A stretch of 64,000 nucleotides of DNA, taken from assembly GCF_006385595.1 (NCBI RefSeq), contig NZ_CP041046.1, positions 2,666,001 to 2,730,000 of the forward strand. Direction: 5' to 3'. Source of the DNA: Luteibacter pinisoli. Lineage in GTDB: Bacteria > Pseudomonadota > Gammaproteobacteria > Xanthomonadales > Rhodanobacteraceae. Under the pieces are notes generated by a model. That model did no database searches. It saw nothing but the letters and a program-made list of their open reading frames with translations, and was not told the origin of the DNA. Both the position numbers and the translations under genes were made by a program. Below are positions 14,908-23,023 of this stretch, piece by piece; position 1 is the stretch's first letter; the number at the start of each line of letters is the position of its first letter.

Positions 14908-16188
14908 TCAGCTAATGGCTTCGATCCCAGCCATGTAGGGCCGCAGCACCTCAGGAACCTCAATGCTCCCATCCTTCTGCTGAAAATTCTCCATCACAGC
15001 AACCAGCGTACGGCCCACGGCCAGCCCCGAGCCATTAAGCGTATGCACCAGCTCCGGCTTGCCCGTGGCCGGGTTGCGCCAGCGGGCCTGCATGCGGCGG
15101 GCCTGGAAGTCGGTGCAGTTGGAGCAGCTGCTGATTTCGCGGTAGGTGTTCTGGCTGGGCAGCCAGACTTCGAGGTCGTAGGTCTTGGCGGCGGCGAAGC
15201 CCATGTCGCCGCTGCACAGCATCACCTTGCGGTACGGCAGGCCGAGCTTCTGCAGCACGGTTTCCGCGTGGCCGACCATTTCCTCGAGCGCCGCCATGCT
15301 GTGCTCGGGGGCGGTGATCTGCACCATCTCCACCTTCTCGAACTGGTGCTGGCGGATCATGCCGCGGGTGTCGCGGCCGTAGCTGCCGGCTTCCGCACGG
15401 AAGCACATCGAGTGGGCCGTCATGCGCATCGGCAGCTGGTCGGCTTCGACGATGCTGTCGCGGACCAGGTTGGTCAGCGCCACTTCCGCGGTCGGAATCA
15501 AGTAACGCTTCTTGTCGTCGACGTTGACGCCAAACAGGTCGTCCTCGAACTTCGGCAGCTGCGTCGTGCCGTACATCGAATCCGCATTCACGATCAGCGG
15601 CACGTTGTGCTCAAGGTAACCGTGCTGGGTCGTGTGCAGGTCAAGCATGAACTGCGCGAGCGCGCGATGCAGGTGGGCCAGCTGGCCGCGCAGCACCGTG
15701 AAGCGCGCACCGCTCAGCTTCGCACCCGCGTCGGCATCCAGCCAGCCGTGGCGGCCGCCCAGGTCGACGTGGTCCTGCACCGGGAAATCAAACGCCTTGG
15801 GGTGGCCCCAGCGCAGGATCTCGACGTTCTCCGTCTCGTCCTTGCCAATGGCCACTTCGGCATCGGGGATATTCGGGATACCGGCGCTGATATCCGCGAG
15901 CTTGGCCTGGACATCCGCCAGGGCCTGCTCGTTGGCCTTCAGGGTGTCGCCGATGCCCGCCACTTCCGCCATCAGCGGCGCCACGTCCTCACCCTTGGCT
16001 TTCGCCTGGCCGATGGCCTTGGAACGGGTGTTACGCAGGTTCTGCAGCTCCTGGGTCTCCGTGGAGAGGGCCTTGCGCTCGGATTCCAGGCGCTCGATGG
16101 TGACAACGTCGAGGTCGAAATGGCGGGCGGCGCGGAGGCGTTCTGCCGTTTCGGCAAGGCGGCCGCGCAGGAGTGCGGGATCCAGCAT
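14908..16188 (-). CDS. serS: Seryl-tRNA synthetase
   Basis: 426 residues, usual length. Charges tRNA-Ser (and tRNA-Sec) with serine in the cytosol. The N-terminal antiparallel coiled-coil arm (about 1-110) begins MLDPALLRGRLAETAERLRA. The class II core holds motif 2 (FRAEAGSYGRDTRGMIRQHQ, then FEKVEMVQI) and motif 3 (NGSGLAVGRTLVAVMEN). The ATG at 16188 fits family N-termini; the longer frame to 16461 overruns. It lies next to two tRNA-Ser sequences and downstream of rarA in the conserved order, although an accessory block of about 8.7 kb now separates them. Confidence 0.97.
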   Translation of the reverse strand: MLDPALLRGRLAETAERLRAARHFDLDVVTIERLESERKALSTETQELQNLRNTRSKAIGQAKAKGEDVAPLMAEVAGIGDTLKANEQALADVQAKLADISAGIPNIPDAEVAIGKDETENVEILRWGHPKAFDFPVQDHVDLGGRHGWLDADAGAKLSGARFTVLRGQLAHLHRALAQFMLDLHTTQHGYLEHNVPLIVNADSMYGTTQLPKFEDDLFGVNVDDKKRYLIPTAEVALTNLVRDSIVEADQLPMRMTAHSMCFRAEAGSYGRDTRGMIRQHQFEKVEMVQITAPEHSMAALEEMVGHAETVLQKLGLPYRKVMLCSGDMGFAAAKTYDLEVWLPSQNTYREISSCSNCTDFQARRMQARWRNPATGKPELVHTLNGSGLAVGRTLVAVMENFQQKDGSIEVPEVLRPYMAGIEAIS

Positions 16189-16219
16189 GGTGGGGCTATC
16201 CGTGGTTGGCGGTCTTTGA

Positions 16220-17764
16220 TTATCGCATGGGCTCCGGGGCTTTGGCCCGCCCGGGCTGGAAACCCCGGCTGGAGAAATACGTCTCCAGCGCCTCCACCGC
16301 CCCGCCTGGCTCGGCCAGCGCCACCCAGGTATCCGGCCGCAGCAGGTAGGCCGCATCCTCAGCCAGCCCGGCCTTGGCGTACTCCGCCTGCCAGGGGAAG
16401 TCCCGCAGCGCCACGCCCCGGTGCAGGCACCAGGCCCGCAGCTCCGGCTGGGCCGTGCCATACACGTGCACCTGCCAGCCGATCCGGTCCAGCGGCGCGA
16501 AGTTGTCGCCGCCTTCGGTTTTCACCCACGGCAGGCGATCGCCGCCCTTCACCTCGCCAGCCTTCCCGTCGCTCAACGCGCTCTCGGGATACGCCAGTGA
16601 CGTCTGCGAAATCAGCCGGAACATCGCCTCGCGCGCCATCTCCAGCTTGAATGCCGCACCCGCCACGTGCGGGAAGATGTTCACCCGCAGGAAGTCCGCG
16701 ACGCTGCCACCGGCGGTCATCATCGTGAACGCGCGGTCCGTGCTGTGCACCAGCTGGTGGGCGAAGCCGCGGCGCTCACGGTCGTAGGTGTCGAGCAAGG
16801 CATCCGGTGCGTTGTCCTGGAGGACCGCAGCAAGTTTCCACGCCAGGTTGATCGCGTCGAGGATGCCGGTATTCATGCCCTGCCCGCCCGCTGGGCTATG
16901 CACGTGGCCGGCGTCACCGAGGATCAGGATCCGCTCGCGTCGGAACGTGTCCGCCACACGGTGATGCACGCGGTAGCTGGAGAACCAGGTAACCTCCTCC
17001 ACACTGACGCCGATGCGCTTGATCGCATCCTGGTGCACGTCCTCGAACGTCAGTTCTTCCGCCCGCTCGGCACGCTCGTCGTCGATCGAACCGATCAGGC
17101 GTGATTTGCCCTCGGTGCCGTACGGCAGCACCAGTACGAAGTCACCGTGCTCGATCGACACATGGCCTTCCTCGGGCCGCTGCAAGCCAGCGAGCGTCAC
17201 GTCGGCCACGTAGAACACCGAGCGGTACGTGCCACCTTCGAAACCGAGCTTCAGCTGCTCACGCACGGTGGAACGCGCGCCATCGCAGGCAGCGAGGTAA
17301 CGCGCGGTGGTGGTTTCTTCGCTGCCGTCGGCACGGCGCAGGCGAGCGGTGACCGAGTCATCGCCCTGCTCCATCGAGACCAGCTCGGTGCGCCGCTCGA
17401 CGGTCACGTCCATGCTGGCCAAGCGCTCGCCCAGGGTGCGCTCGTGGTAGTCCTGCGGATAGACCAGCGGATAGGGGTACGGCGAGATGTCCTTGCCGGC
17501 GTCCGCGAAGATCAGCCGGGCGGCAGGCTTGCCCTTCGTCCACATGTTGATAGCCGCCATGTGGTGGCCTTGCTTGAGCAGGGTCTCGGCCAGGTCGAGC
17601 TGGCGGTAGAGCTCCAGGGTGCGGGCCTGGACGACCATGGCCCGGGAGGTGTCACCGGGGCCGTCCTTCTTGTCGATGATCCGGACCTTCACGCCCTGGG
17701 CCGTGAGCCACAAGGCCAGCACCAGCCCGGTGGGGCCTGCGCCTACGATGAGTACGTCGTCCAT
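16220..17764 (-). CDS. FAD-dependent aromatic-type monooxygenase
   Basis: 514 residues. It has the FAD/NAD-binding GxGxxG at the start (DDVLIVGAGPTGLVLALWLT), the DG motif in RYLAACDGARSTVREQL, and the second FAD motif GDAGHVHSPAGGQGMNTGIL followed by DAINLAWKLA. This matches the PheA/TfdB (UbiH-like) flavoprotein hydroxylase family, which uses NAD(P)H and oxygen to hydroxylate phenolic or polyketide-type substrates. The C-terminal thioredoxin-like part is present (GWQVHVYGTAQPELR). It starts 61 bp after arsC on the same strand, so it may be cotranscribed with arsR-arsC; the substrate is unknown. Confidence 0.85.
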   Translation of the reverse strand: MDDVLIVGAGPTGLVLALWLTAQGVKVRIIDKKDGPGDTSRAMVVQARTLELYRQLDLAETLLKQGHHMAAINMWTKGKPAARLIFADAGKDISPYPYPLVYPQDYHERTLGERLASMDVTVERRTELVSMEQGDDSVTARLRRADGSEETTTARYLAACDGARSTVREQLKLGFEGGTYRSVFYVADVTLAGLQRPEEGHVSIEHGDFVLVLPYGTEGKSRLIGSIDDERAERAEELTFEDVHQDAIKRIGVSVEEVTWFSSYRVHHRVADTFRRERILILGDAGHVHSPAGGQGMNTGILDAINLAWKLAAVLQDNAPDALLDTYDRERRGFAHQLVHSTDRAFTMMTAGGSVADFLRVNIFPHVAGAAFKLEMAREAMFRLISQTSLAYPESALSDGKAGEVKGGDRLPWVKTEGGDNFAPLDRIGWQVHVYGTAQPELRAWCLHRGVALRDFPWQAEYAKAGLAEDAAYLLRPDTWVALAEPGGAVEALETYFSSRGFQPGRAKAPEPMR

Positions 17765-17825
17765 CGGACACCTCAGCTTGGCATGGCGGAGTGTCTTATC
17801 AAATGCACCGTCGATGGCGGGTGTG

Positions 17826-18347
17826 TCAAGCGCGCGAAGGGGAATCCGCCGCCTCGATATGGCCGATGCGATGCAGGGCCGCGGTGAGTGCCTCGCGATC
17901 GGACCAGGTGCCATCGCTCAACGCCAGGAACGCGTGCAGCCGCGCCTTGATCGTGGCGTGCGCCGCCGCGAAGGCGTGGCGCTTCGTGGCGTCGTCGCCT
18001 TCGACGGCGGCCGGATCGGGCAGACCCCAATGGGTGCGGATGAAATCACCGAAGAACACCGGACACGGCTCGGCGGCCGCGCTGTCGCAGACGGTGACGA
18101 CGACATCCACGGGCATCCCGTTGTCGCCGGCGAACTCATCCCACGACTTGCTGCGCAGGCCATCGCTGGCGATGCCTTCGGCGTCGAGCGTGGCGATGGC
18201 GTAGGGGTTGATCCGGCCGGCGGGCTGGCTGCCGGCGCTGTACGCCTCGTAGCGGCCGGCGCCCCATGCGCGCAGCGTCGCTTCGGCGAGCACGCTGCGT
18301 GCGGAGTTTCCGGTGCAGACAAACAGGATGCGGCGAGACGTGGTCAT
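17826..18347 (-). CDS. arsC: Arsenate reductase, low-molecular-weight phosphatase type
   Basis: 173 residues. ILFVCTGNSARSVLAEA carries the P-loop CX5R of the LMW-PTP/ArsC fold (C-T-G-N-S-A-R), and VTVCDSAAAEPCPVF holds the two resolving cysteines expected of thioredoxin-linked arsenate reductases. WGLPDPA gives the DP general-acid loop. The enzyme converts arsenate to arsenite in the cytosol. Its ATG overlaps the arsR stop (ATGA), so the two are translationally coupled. Confidence 0.9.
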   Translation of the reverse strand: MTTSRRILFVCTGNSARSVLAEATLRAWGAGRYEAYSAGSQPAGRINPYAIATLDAEGIASDGLRSKSWDEFAGDNGMPVDVVVTVCDSAAAEPCPVFFGDFIRTHWGLPDPAAVEGDDATKRHAFAAAHATIKARLHAFLALSDGTWSDREALTAALHRIGHIEAADSPSRA

Positions 18348-18670
18348 CGGGTTTCTCGTTTCAGCGGGGCACAGCCGCCCTGCGGATCATCAGCGCAGCA
18401 GTTATCGGTGAGGTAGGCGATCAGGCCGCTCATCGCATCGAACGCGGCGCGGTAGCAGACGAAGCGGCCCTGCGGTTCGGCGGTGACCAGGCCGGCCTGG
18501 AGGAGTTCTTTCAGGTGGAACGACAGCGTGGCGCCGGGAATCCCGAGGGCGTCGCCGATGTCGCCGGCCATGCGGCCCTTGTGGCCGGCGACGACGAGCA
18601 GGCGAAAGATGGCCAGCCGCTTGGCGTGGCCCAGTGCGGCGAGGGAGTCGATGGCGACGTTTGTTTCCAT
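18344..18670 (-). CDS. arsR: ArsR-family repressor
   Basis: 108 residues with the winged helix GDIGDALGIPGATLSFHLKE (about 38-57) and the wing QGRFVCYRA. It lacks the classical ELCVCDL arsenite site in the recognition helix. Instead, cysteines cluster near the C-terminus (NCCADDPQGGC, residues about 90-100), which fits ArsR variants with a C-terminal metalloid site. Its start codon lies within a 26-bp palindrome shared with the arsH promoter, so it should repress itself and arsH until As(III) or a similar metalloid binds. Confidence 0.9.
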   Translation of the reverse strand: METNVAIDSLAALGHAKRLAIFRLLVVAGHKGRMAGDIGDALGIPGATLSFHLKELLQAGLVTAEPQGRFVCYRAAFDAMSGLIAYLTDNCCADDPQGGCAPLKRETR

Positions 18671-18689
18671 TATTCTAGAATACTGGAAA
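18664..18689. promoter_or_regulatory. ArsR operator palindrome
   Basis: A 26-bp near-perfect palindrome centred on TTCTAGAA (18673-18680), flanked by TTTCCA and TGGAAA, with one mismatched pair. It overlaps the arsR ATG and lies 21 bp before the arsH ATG. Its position predicts that ArsR occupancy blocks both divergent transcripts. Confidence 0.75.
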
Positions 18690-18710
18690 CGTTGAAGCCC
18701 GAGCAATCCC

Positions 18711-19433
18711 ATGACGACCGACCTGCCCCACCTGCATCTCGACCACCTGCGCCCGCCGGACACCGACCAGCTGCGGGCCGCGGACGACGCCGGCCACCCG
18801 CCGCGGATCCTTCTCCTGTACGGCTCGCTGCGCCCCACCTCGTTCTCGCGAAAGCTGGCCCTGGAAGCGGAGCGCATCCTCCAGCACCTCGGCGCGGAGA
18901 CGCGTGTCTTCGATCCCCATGCATTGCCGCTGCTGGATAGCGTGCCGTCGAGCCACCCCGAGGTGCAGCGCCTGCGCGAGTGGTCGCTGTGGTCGGAAGG
19001 CCAGGTGTGGGTGAGCCCGGAGCGCCACGGCACGATCACCGGGGTGTTCAAGAACCAGATTGACTGGCTGCCGCTGGAAGACGGCAGCGTGCGGCCGACG
19101 CAGGGTCGGACGCTGGCCGTGATGCAGGTGTGCGGCGGCTCGCAGTCGTTCAACGTGGTCAATGCGCTGCGCGTGCTGGGCCGCTGGATGCGCATGGTCA
19201 CCATCCCGAACCAGTCGTCGGTGGCGAAGGCATGGCAGGAGTTTGATGAGCACGGGCGGATGAAGCCGTCGCCGTTTTACGATCGCGTGGTCGATGTCAT
19301 GGAGGAGCTGGTGAAGTTCACCCTGATGGTGCGCGGCCGCAGCGACTATCTGGTGAGCCGCTACAGCGAGCGCAAGGGCGACGCGATCCAGCGTGCCCTG
19401 GCCGTCGACGCAGGCGCGGTCGAAAAGGCTTAA
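18711..19433 (+). CDS. arsH: ArsH, NADPH-dependent FMN reductase
   Basis: 240 residues. LLYGSLRPTSFSRKLALEAE (flavodoxin-like FMN-binding loop) and SPERHGTITGVFKNQIDWLP are ArsH hallmarks. ArsH oxidises trivalent organoarsenicals and also acts as a general quinone or metal reductase. Divergent from arsR across the operator. No acr3 or arsB transporter gene is present anywhere in the window, so the arsenite pump must lie elsewhere if the system is complete. Confidence 0.92.
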   Translation: MTTDLPHLHLDHLRPPDTDQLRAADDAGHPPRILLLYGSLRPTSFSRKLALEAERILQHLGAETRVFDPHALPLLDSVPSSHPEVQRLREWSLWSEGQVWVSPERHGTITGVFKNQIDWLPLEDGSVRPTQGRTLAVMQVCGGSQSFNVVNALRVLGRWMRMVTIPNQSSVAKAWQEFDEHGRMKPSPFYDRVVDVMEELVKFTLMVRGRSDYLVSRYSERKGDAIQRALAVDAGAVEKA

Positions 19434-19475
19434 GGTAGGCGCCGCCGATCTTCTTCCGCCACGAGGAGCCAGACG

Positions 19476-20129
19476 ATGTCCATCATCCTTCGGTGTTTCG
19501 AGCGTTCGCCGGACGGCGGCAGGGGCCTGGCACGGGATACGCGGGTGCGCTGGGCGCTGGAGGAAGCCGGCCTGGCCTATGAGCTGCGCCCGGTGTCCTT
19601 CCAGGCGATGAAGGAGCCGGAACACATGGCCCTGCAGCCCTTCGGGCAGATCCCCGTGTTCCAGGAAGGCGACCTCACCCTCTTCGAATCGGGGGCGATC
19701 GTCTTCCATATCGCACAGAAATCGCCTGTCCTGCTTCCCGACGATGCGAACGCCCGGGCGCGTGCGCTGATGTGGTTGTTCGCCGCGGTGAATACGGTCG
19801 AGCCGCCGATCCTGGACCTCACCATCGCGCGTATCGTCGAAGCCGATAAGCCGTGGGCCGCCGAGCGCATGCCGCTGGTGCTGGATCGCATCCGCAACCG
19901 GCTGGGCCAGCTCTCCGCCAGACTCGGCGATGCGGAATGGCTAGAAGGCAGCTTCACCGTCGGCGACCTGATGATGATCTCCGTGCTGATCCGCCTGAAG
20001 ATGTCGGGCCTTTTGGATGAGTTCCCGAAACTTGCGGCCTACGTTGCACGGGGTGAAGCACGGCCCGCGTATCAACGGGCCTATGCCTCACAACTGCCAA
20101 CGAGTGCCGGGGCGCCGCTCGCGGGCTGA
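19476..20129 (+). CDS. Glutathione S-transferase family protein
   Basis: 217 residues with an N-terminal thioredoxin-like domain (RWALEEAGLAYELRPVSFQA, GQIPVFQEGDLTLFESGAIV; the ESGAI loop binds glutathione) and a helical C-terminal domain. The GGAG ribosome site is 9 bp upstream. It follows arsH by 42 bp on the same strand and may be cotranscribed. Some GSTs act in metalloid or electrophile detoxification, but the substrate is not predictable here. Confidence 0.85.
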   Translation: MSIILRCFERSPDGGRGLARDTRVRWALEEAGLAYELRPVSFQAMKEPEHMALQPFGQIPVFQEGDLTLFESGAIVFHIAQKSPVLLPDDANARARALMWLFAAVNTVEPPILDLTIARIVEADKPWAAERMPLVLDRIRNRLGQLSARLGDAEWLEGSFTVGDLMMISVLIRLKMSGLLDEFPKLAAYVARGEARPAYQRAYASQLPTSAGAPLAG

Positions 20130-20816
20130 TCAGAACCCGAGACGCGTCAGGTCTTCCTGCAGGAAGGCCTGGCCGGTGCGGTTCTTGACGCTGGGTAGCT
20201 CGGACACGCGCGCCCGCCAGTCGAGCAGCGCGGCATAGTCCGCCGGCACGTTGATGCCCGAGACGTCCGCATGCATCAGCCCTGCGAACAGCGTGATATC
20301 GGCCATCGAGAAGTCATCGCCTGCCAGGTACGGACGGCTTTGCAGAATCTCGTTGAAGTACCGCATGCCGGCACGCACTTTCTCGCCCTCGCGCTGGCCC
20401 ATCGCGTCGCGTCCATCCCACTCCGGGCTCTTGTAGGCCTTCAACGATGCACCAAGACCCGGCGTCGCATGATGGAAATACAGGCCGATCGCGTCGGTGA
20501 CATATGCCTCGGCGCGACGCTGCATCATGTGGACGACGGCCTTCTCCTTCGGCGTACGCCCAGTGAGGATCGGGTCGCCGTCGAGGTTGTCGAAGTATTC
20601 GGTGATGGCGGTGGACTCGGAGATCAGCGTGCCGTCGTCGAGTTCCAGCACCGGCACGACACCGGACGGGTTTTTGGCCAGGAACGCGTCCTGCTTGTGC
20701 TCGGCGGCGATCAGGTCTACCGGGACGAACTCGACGGCCGTGTCGAAGCCCTTGGCAGCCAGGACGATGCGGATGCGGGCGGGGTTGGGGAAGCCAGAAC
20801 GGTCGTAGATTTTCAT
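20130..20816 (-). CDS. Glutathione S-transferase family protein, TetR-regulated
   Basis: 228 residues: MKIYDRSGFPNPARIRIVLA, then GVVPVLELDDGTLISESTAI, the cis-Pro and ESTAI glutathione-binding elements, followed by the all-helical C-domain (FSMADITLFAGL). It converges with the other GST with stops directly abutting (20129/20130). It diverges from the tetR gene across two matching operators, so it is the likely target of that repressor and probably detoxifies an electrophile that the repressor senses. Confidence 0.88.
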   Translation of the reverse strand: MKIYDRSGFPNPARIRIVLAAKGFDTAVEFVPVDLIAAEHKQDAFLAKNPSGVVPVLELDDGTLISESTAITEYFDNLDGDPILTGRTPKEKAVVHMMQRRAEAYVTDAIGLYFHHATPGLGASLKAYKSPEWDGRDAMGQREGEKVRAGMRYFNEILQSRPYLAGDDFSMADITLFAGLMHADVSGINVPADYAALLDWRARVSELPSVKNRTGQAFLQEDLTRLGF

Positions 20817-20840
20817 GGGGGGGCACCTGATGAGGAGCTA

Positions 20841-20923
20841 CCTATCGATCGATAGATAGATGGAATGAGGCGAAGGCTAGGCCGGTCTGGCGCGGCTGTC
20901 AACCCCTATCAACCGATAGATAG
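20841..20923. promoter_or_regulatory. Two matching TetR-type operators
   Basis: CCTATCNNNCGATAGATAG occurs at 20841-20859 and 20905-20923 in the same orientation, 64 bp apart. Each contains CTATC...GATAG inverted arms (20842-20855 is a perfect palindrome). One lies just upstream of the GST ATG (20816), the other just before the tetR ATG (20946), which predicts one site per promoter. Confidence 0.75.
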
Positions 20924-20945
20924 CTGCCTCTGGTAGACTGGGCGC

Positions 20946-21509
20946 ATGACCACGAACATGCGCGAAAGCATCATGGCGGCGGCCCGGGTGGCCGTGCAGC
21001 ACCACGGCTACAACGCCCTGAGCTTCCGCGAGCTCGCCAAGGACGTGGGCGTAAAAAGTGCGAGCGTCCACTACTACTTCCCCACCAAGGGCGATCTCGC
21101 CTCGGCGCTAGCCAAGCGCTACGCCGACGAGGCGGAGGTGTTCCTGGAGGAGCTGCAGGCGACGCCCCGTGAGCATCGCGCGCTGATGGACGTCTATACG
21201 TCGGCGTTCCGCAAGGCGCTCGCCGACGACAACAAGATGTGCCTGTGCGGGATCATGGCCGCCGAGTACAACGACCTGCCCGACATCGCCCGCGTGGAAG
21301 TGGATCGTTTCACCGCGGTGAATACGCACTGGCTGCGCGGCGTGTTGCAGGCGCGACACCCCGACACCGAACCGCACCTGCTGGACGCTCGCGCCCTGGC
21401 GATCTTCGCCGCGATCGAAGGGGCGCAACTCGTTGCGCGTGGCCGCGCGGACATCGATGCCTTCGACAACATCATCGAGGCGTACCACGCCACCGGCCTC
21501 TTCGACTAA
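20946..21509 (+). CDS. TetR/AcrR-family repressor
   Basis: 187 residues. The N-terminal HTH (about 10-55) reads ESIMAAARVAVQHHGYNALS, FRELAKDVGVKSASVHYYFP, then TKGDL. The C-terminal ligand domain holds CLCGIMAAEYNDLP, where the paired cysteines could form a thiol sensor as in electrophile-responsive members of this group. Divergent from a GST gene with two operators between them. Likely an autoregulated repressor of the GST, released by a reactive electrophile (inference). Confidence 0.88.
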   Translation: MTTNMRESIMAAARVAVQHHGYNALSFRELAKDVGVKSASVHYYFPTKGDLASALAKRYADEAEVFLEELQATPREHRALMDVYTSAFRKALADDNKMCLCGIMAAEYNDLPDIARVEVDRFTAVNTHWLRGVLQARHPDTEPHLLDARALAIFAAIEGAQLVARGRADIDAFDNIIEAYHATGLFD

Positions 21510-21529
21510 GCAGGATCACGCCGGCGCGA

Positions 21530-22096
21530 TCAGGCGCGCTTGCGCGACAACCACCAGCCCATCGCCGCACCGGCGAGCAGCCAGCCGAAGGCTTGTTCGA
21601 TGAGGTAACCGAAGGTGAAGGGCGCCGGGAAGCGGTACCAGTTCCAGAACGGCACGCTGAGGCTCAACCAGGTAAACACACCGAAGGCGAGGCCGATGAG
21701 CAGGCCGCGGCTGAAGCTCGCGCCCGCGCGCAGCATCACCAGGGCCACGAGCAGTGCGGCCAGCGTGTCGCTCAGCCACTGGTGGAACAGGTTGTGGCCC
21801 ATCGCCATCGGGTTGCGGCCCTGCGGCTGGTAGACGATGAAGGCGTAGGGGTTGGCTTCCGTCTTGGCGACATACGCCTGCACGGCCTTGTCGTCGCCAC
21901 GCGTGGCCATGTCGAAGTACGGCAGCACGTAGATGCCCGGCTCCTGCGGCAGGGCCGTGCGCATGGTGTCGAGGAGGCGCGTTTCGTCGAGCGGCGCGCG
22001 CATGGACATGTTGCCCAGCGGCAGCACCATGTGCGCGAAGGCCCCCCAGAAAAACATCACGAGTCCGCCGATGAGGGTAGCGATAGTCAGGCGCAT
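21530..22096 (-). CDS. Membrane protein, four predicted spans
   Basis: 188 residues. The first hydrophobic segment (LTIATLIGGLVMFFWGAFAH) is followed by a periplasmic loop of about 85 residues (PLDETRLLDTMRTALPQEPG and on) and then three spans (LAALLVALVMLRAG; RGLLIGLAFGVFTWLSLSVP; TFGYLIEQAFGWLLAGAAMG). Ends in basic SRKRA. No recognised family. Divergent from the disrupted AraC gene, which may have regulated it. Confidence 0.75.
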   Translation of the reverse strand: MRLTIATLIGGLVMFFWGAFAHMVLPLGNMSMRAPLDETRLLDTMRTALPQEPGIYVLPYFDMATRGDDKAVQAYVAKTEANPYAFIVYQPQGRNPMAMGHNLFHQWLSDTLAALLVALVMLRAGASFSRGLLIGLAFGVFTWLSLSVPFWNWYRFPAPFTFGYLIEQAFGWLLAGAAMGWWLSRKRA

Positions 22097-22229
22097 GACG
22101 ACTCTCCCGTGGTGGTTGCCCGAGCGTACGACCGCCCGCCCCCGTTCGATATCCGCCTTTTGGCAGGGGTCTTGCGGGGTCCGGGCCGTGCCGCGCATAG
22201 TCCCCGGGGTCATGGCCAGGGAGTGAGCG

Positions 22230-22980
22230 ATGAGTGGCATCGTGGATTTGCACGTATCGGCGTACCGGCCCGGCGGCCGCATGGCCGAGCACCGCCACGA
22301 CGAGGCGTGGTTCTGCCTGGTCGTCGAAGGCCACTACGAGGAAAGCATCCTCGGCATGCGCAACGAGCACGCCGCGGGCGACCTGCTCTACTGCCCGGCC
22401 CATGCCTCGCACGCCCAGCGCTTTGGCAACGCCTACACGCGCAAGGTGATCTTCGCCCCGGACGACACGCTCAGCGGCCTGCTGGCCGAGCACCGCGCAC
22501 GGCTCGACGGCCGCCCCCTCGTGCATCGCTCACGCACGCTGCAGGCCATGGGCGCCCAGATCGTGCAGGCCATGGCGGTGGACGACGACCACACCCAGCT
22601 CAGCGTGCAGTCGCTTGCCCTGGATGTGCTGGCGGAGACCGGCCGCGGCATGGCCGAGCTCTCGCTCATGGAACCGGGCTGGCTGCGCCGGGTGCGTGAG
22701 TACCTGCATGAAGACCCGGCACGCAACGCCACGCTGGCCGATCTCGCGGCGGCGTCATCCCGTGCACCTGGCGCGCAGCTTCCGGCTGTTCCACCACTGC
22801 ACGCCCGGCGATTACCTGCGCCGCCTGCGCGTGGAGCGTGCGGCGCAGCTGCTGCGCAGCACGCGCCGTCCCTTGCTGGAGATTGCGCTGGAATGCGGCT
22901 TCGCCGGCGCGGCGCAGTTCTCGCGCTCGTTCCGCGCGGTGCATGCGGTGACGCCCACGGCCTGGCGTCGGTCGCGCTAA
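22230..22980 (+). pseudogene. Frameshifted AraC-family regulator
   Basis: The N-terminal half (MSGIVDLHVSAYRPGGRMAE onward) is an AraC-type cupin sensor in one frame. The HTH half continues only in another frame (HPVHLARSFRLFHHCTPGDY through FAGAAQFSRSFRAVHAVTPT, ending at TAA 22978-22980). The break is at about 22750-22757, where GCGGCGGCGTCATCCC would need two more bases (or one fewer) to keep LADLAAA-xx-HPVHLAR in frame. In the original frame the protein runs on as nonsense to 23027, overlapping the next gene. Either a recent inactivation or a sequence error. GGGAG upstream supports the start. Confidence 0.8.
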
Positions 22981-23023
22981 TCCGGGTAAAGCACGGCCTG
23001 CCACGCGCTGCTAGCGTGCAGGC

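Noticed and set aside
12918..14915. 665-codon plus-strand ORF across the integrase and tRNA genes
   Set aside because: Runs through a real integrase and two tRNA sequences; its C-terminal repeat is just the translation of the tRNA-Ser duplication.
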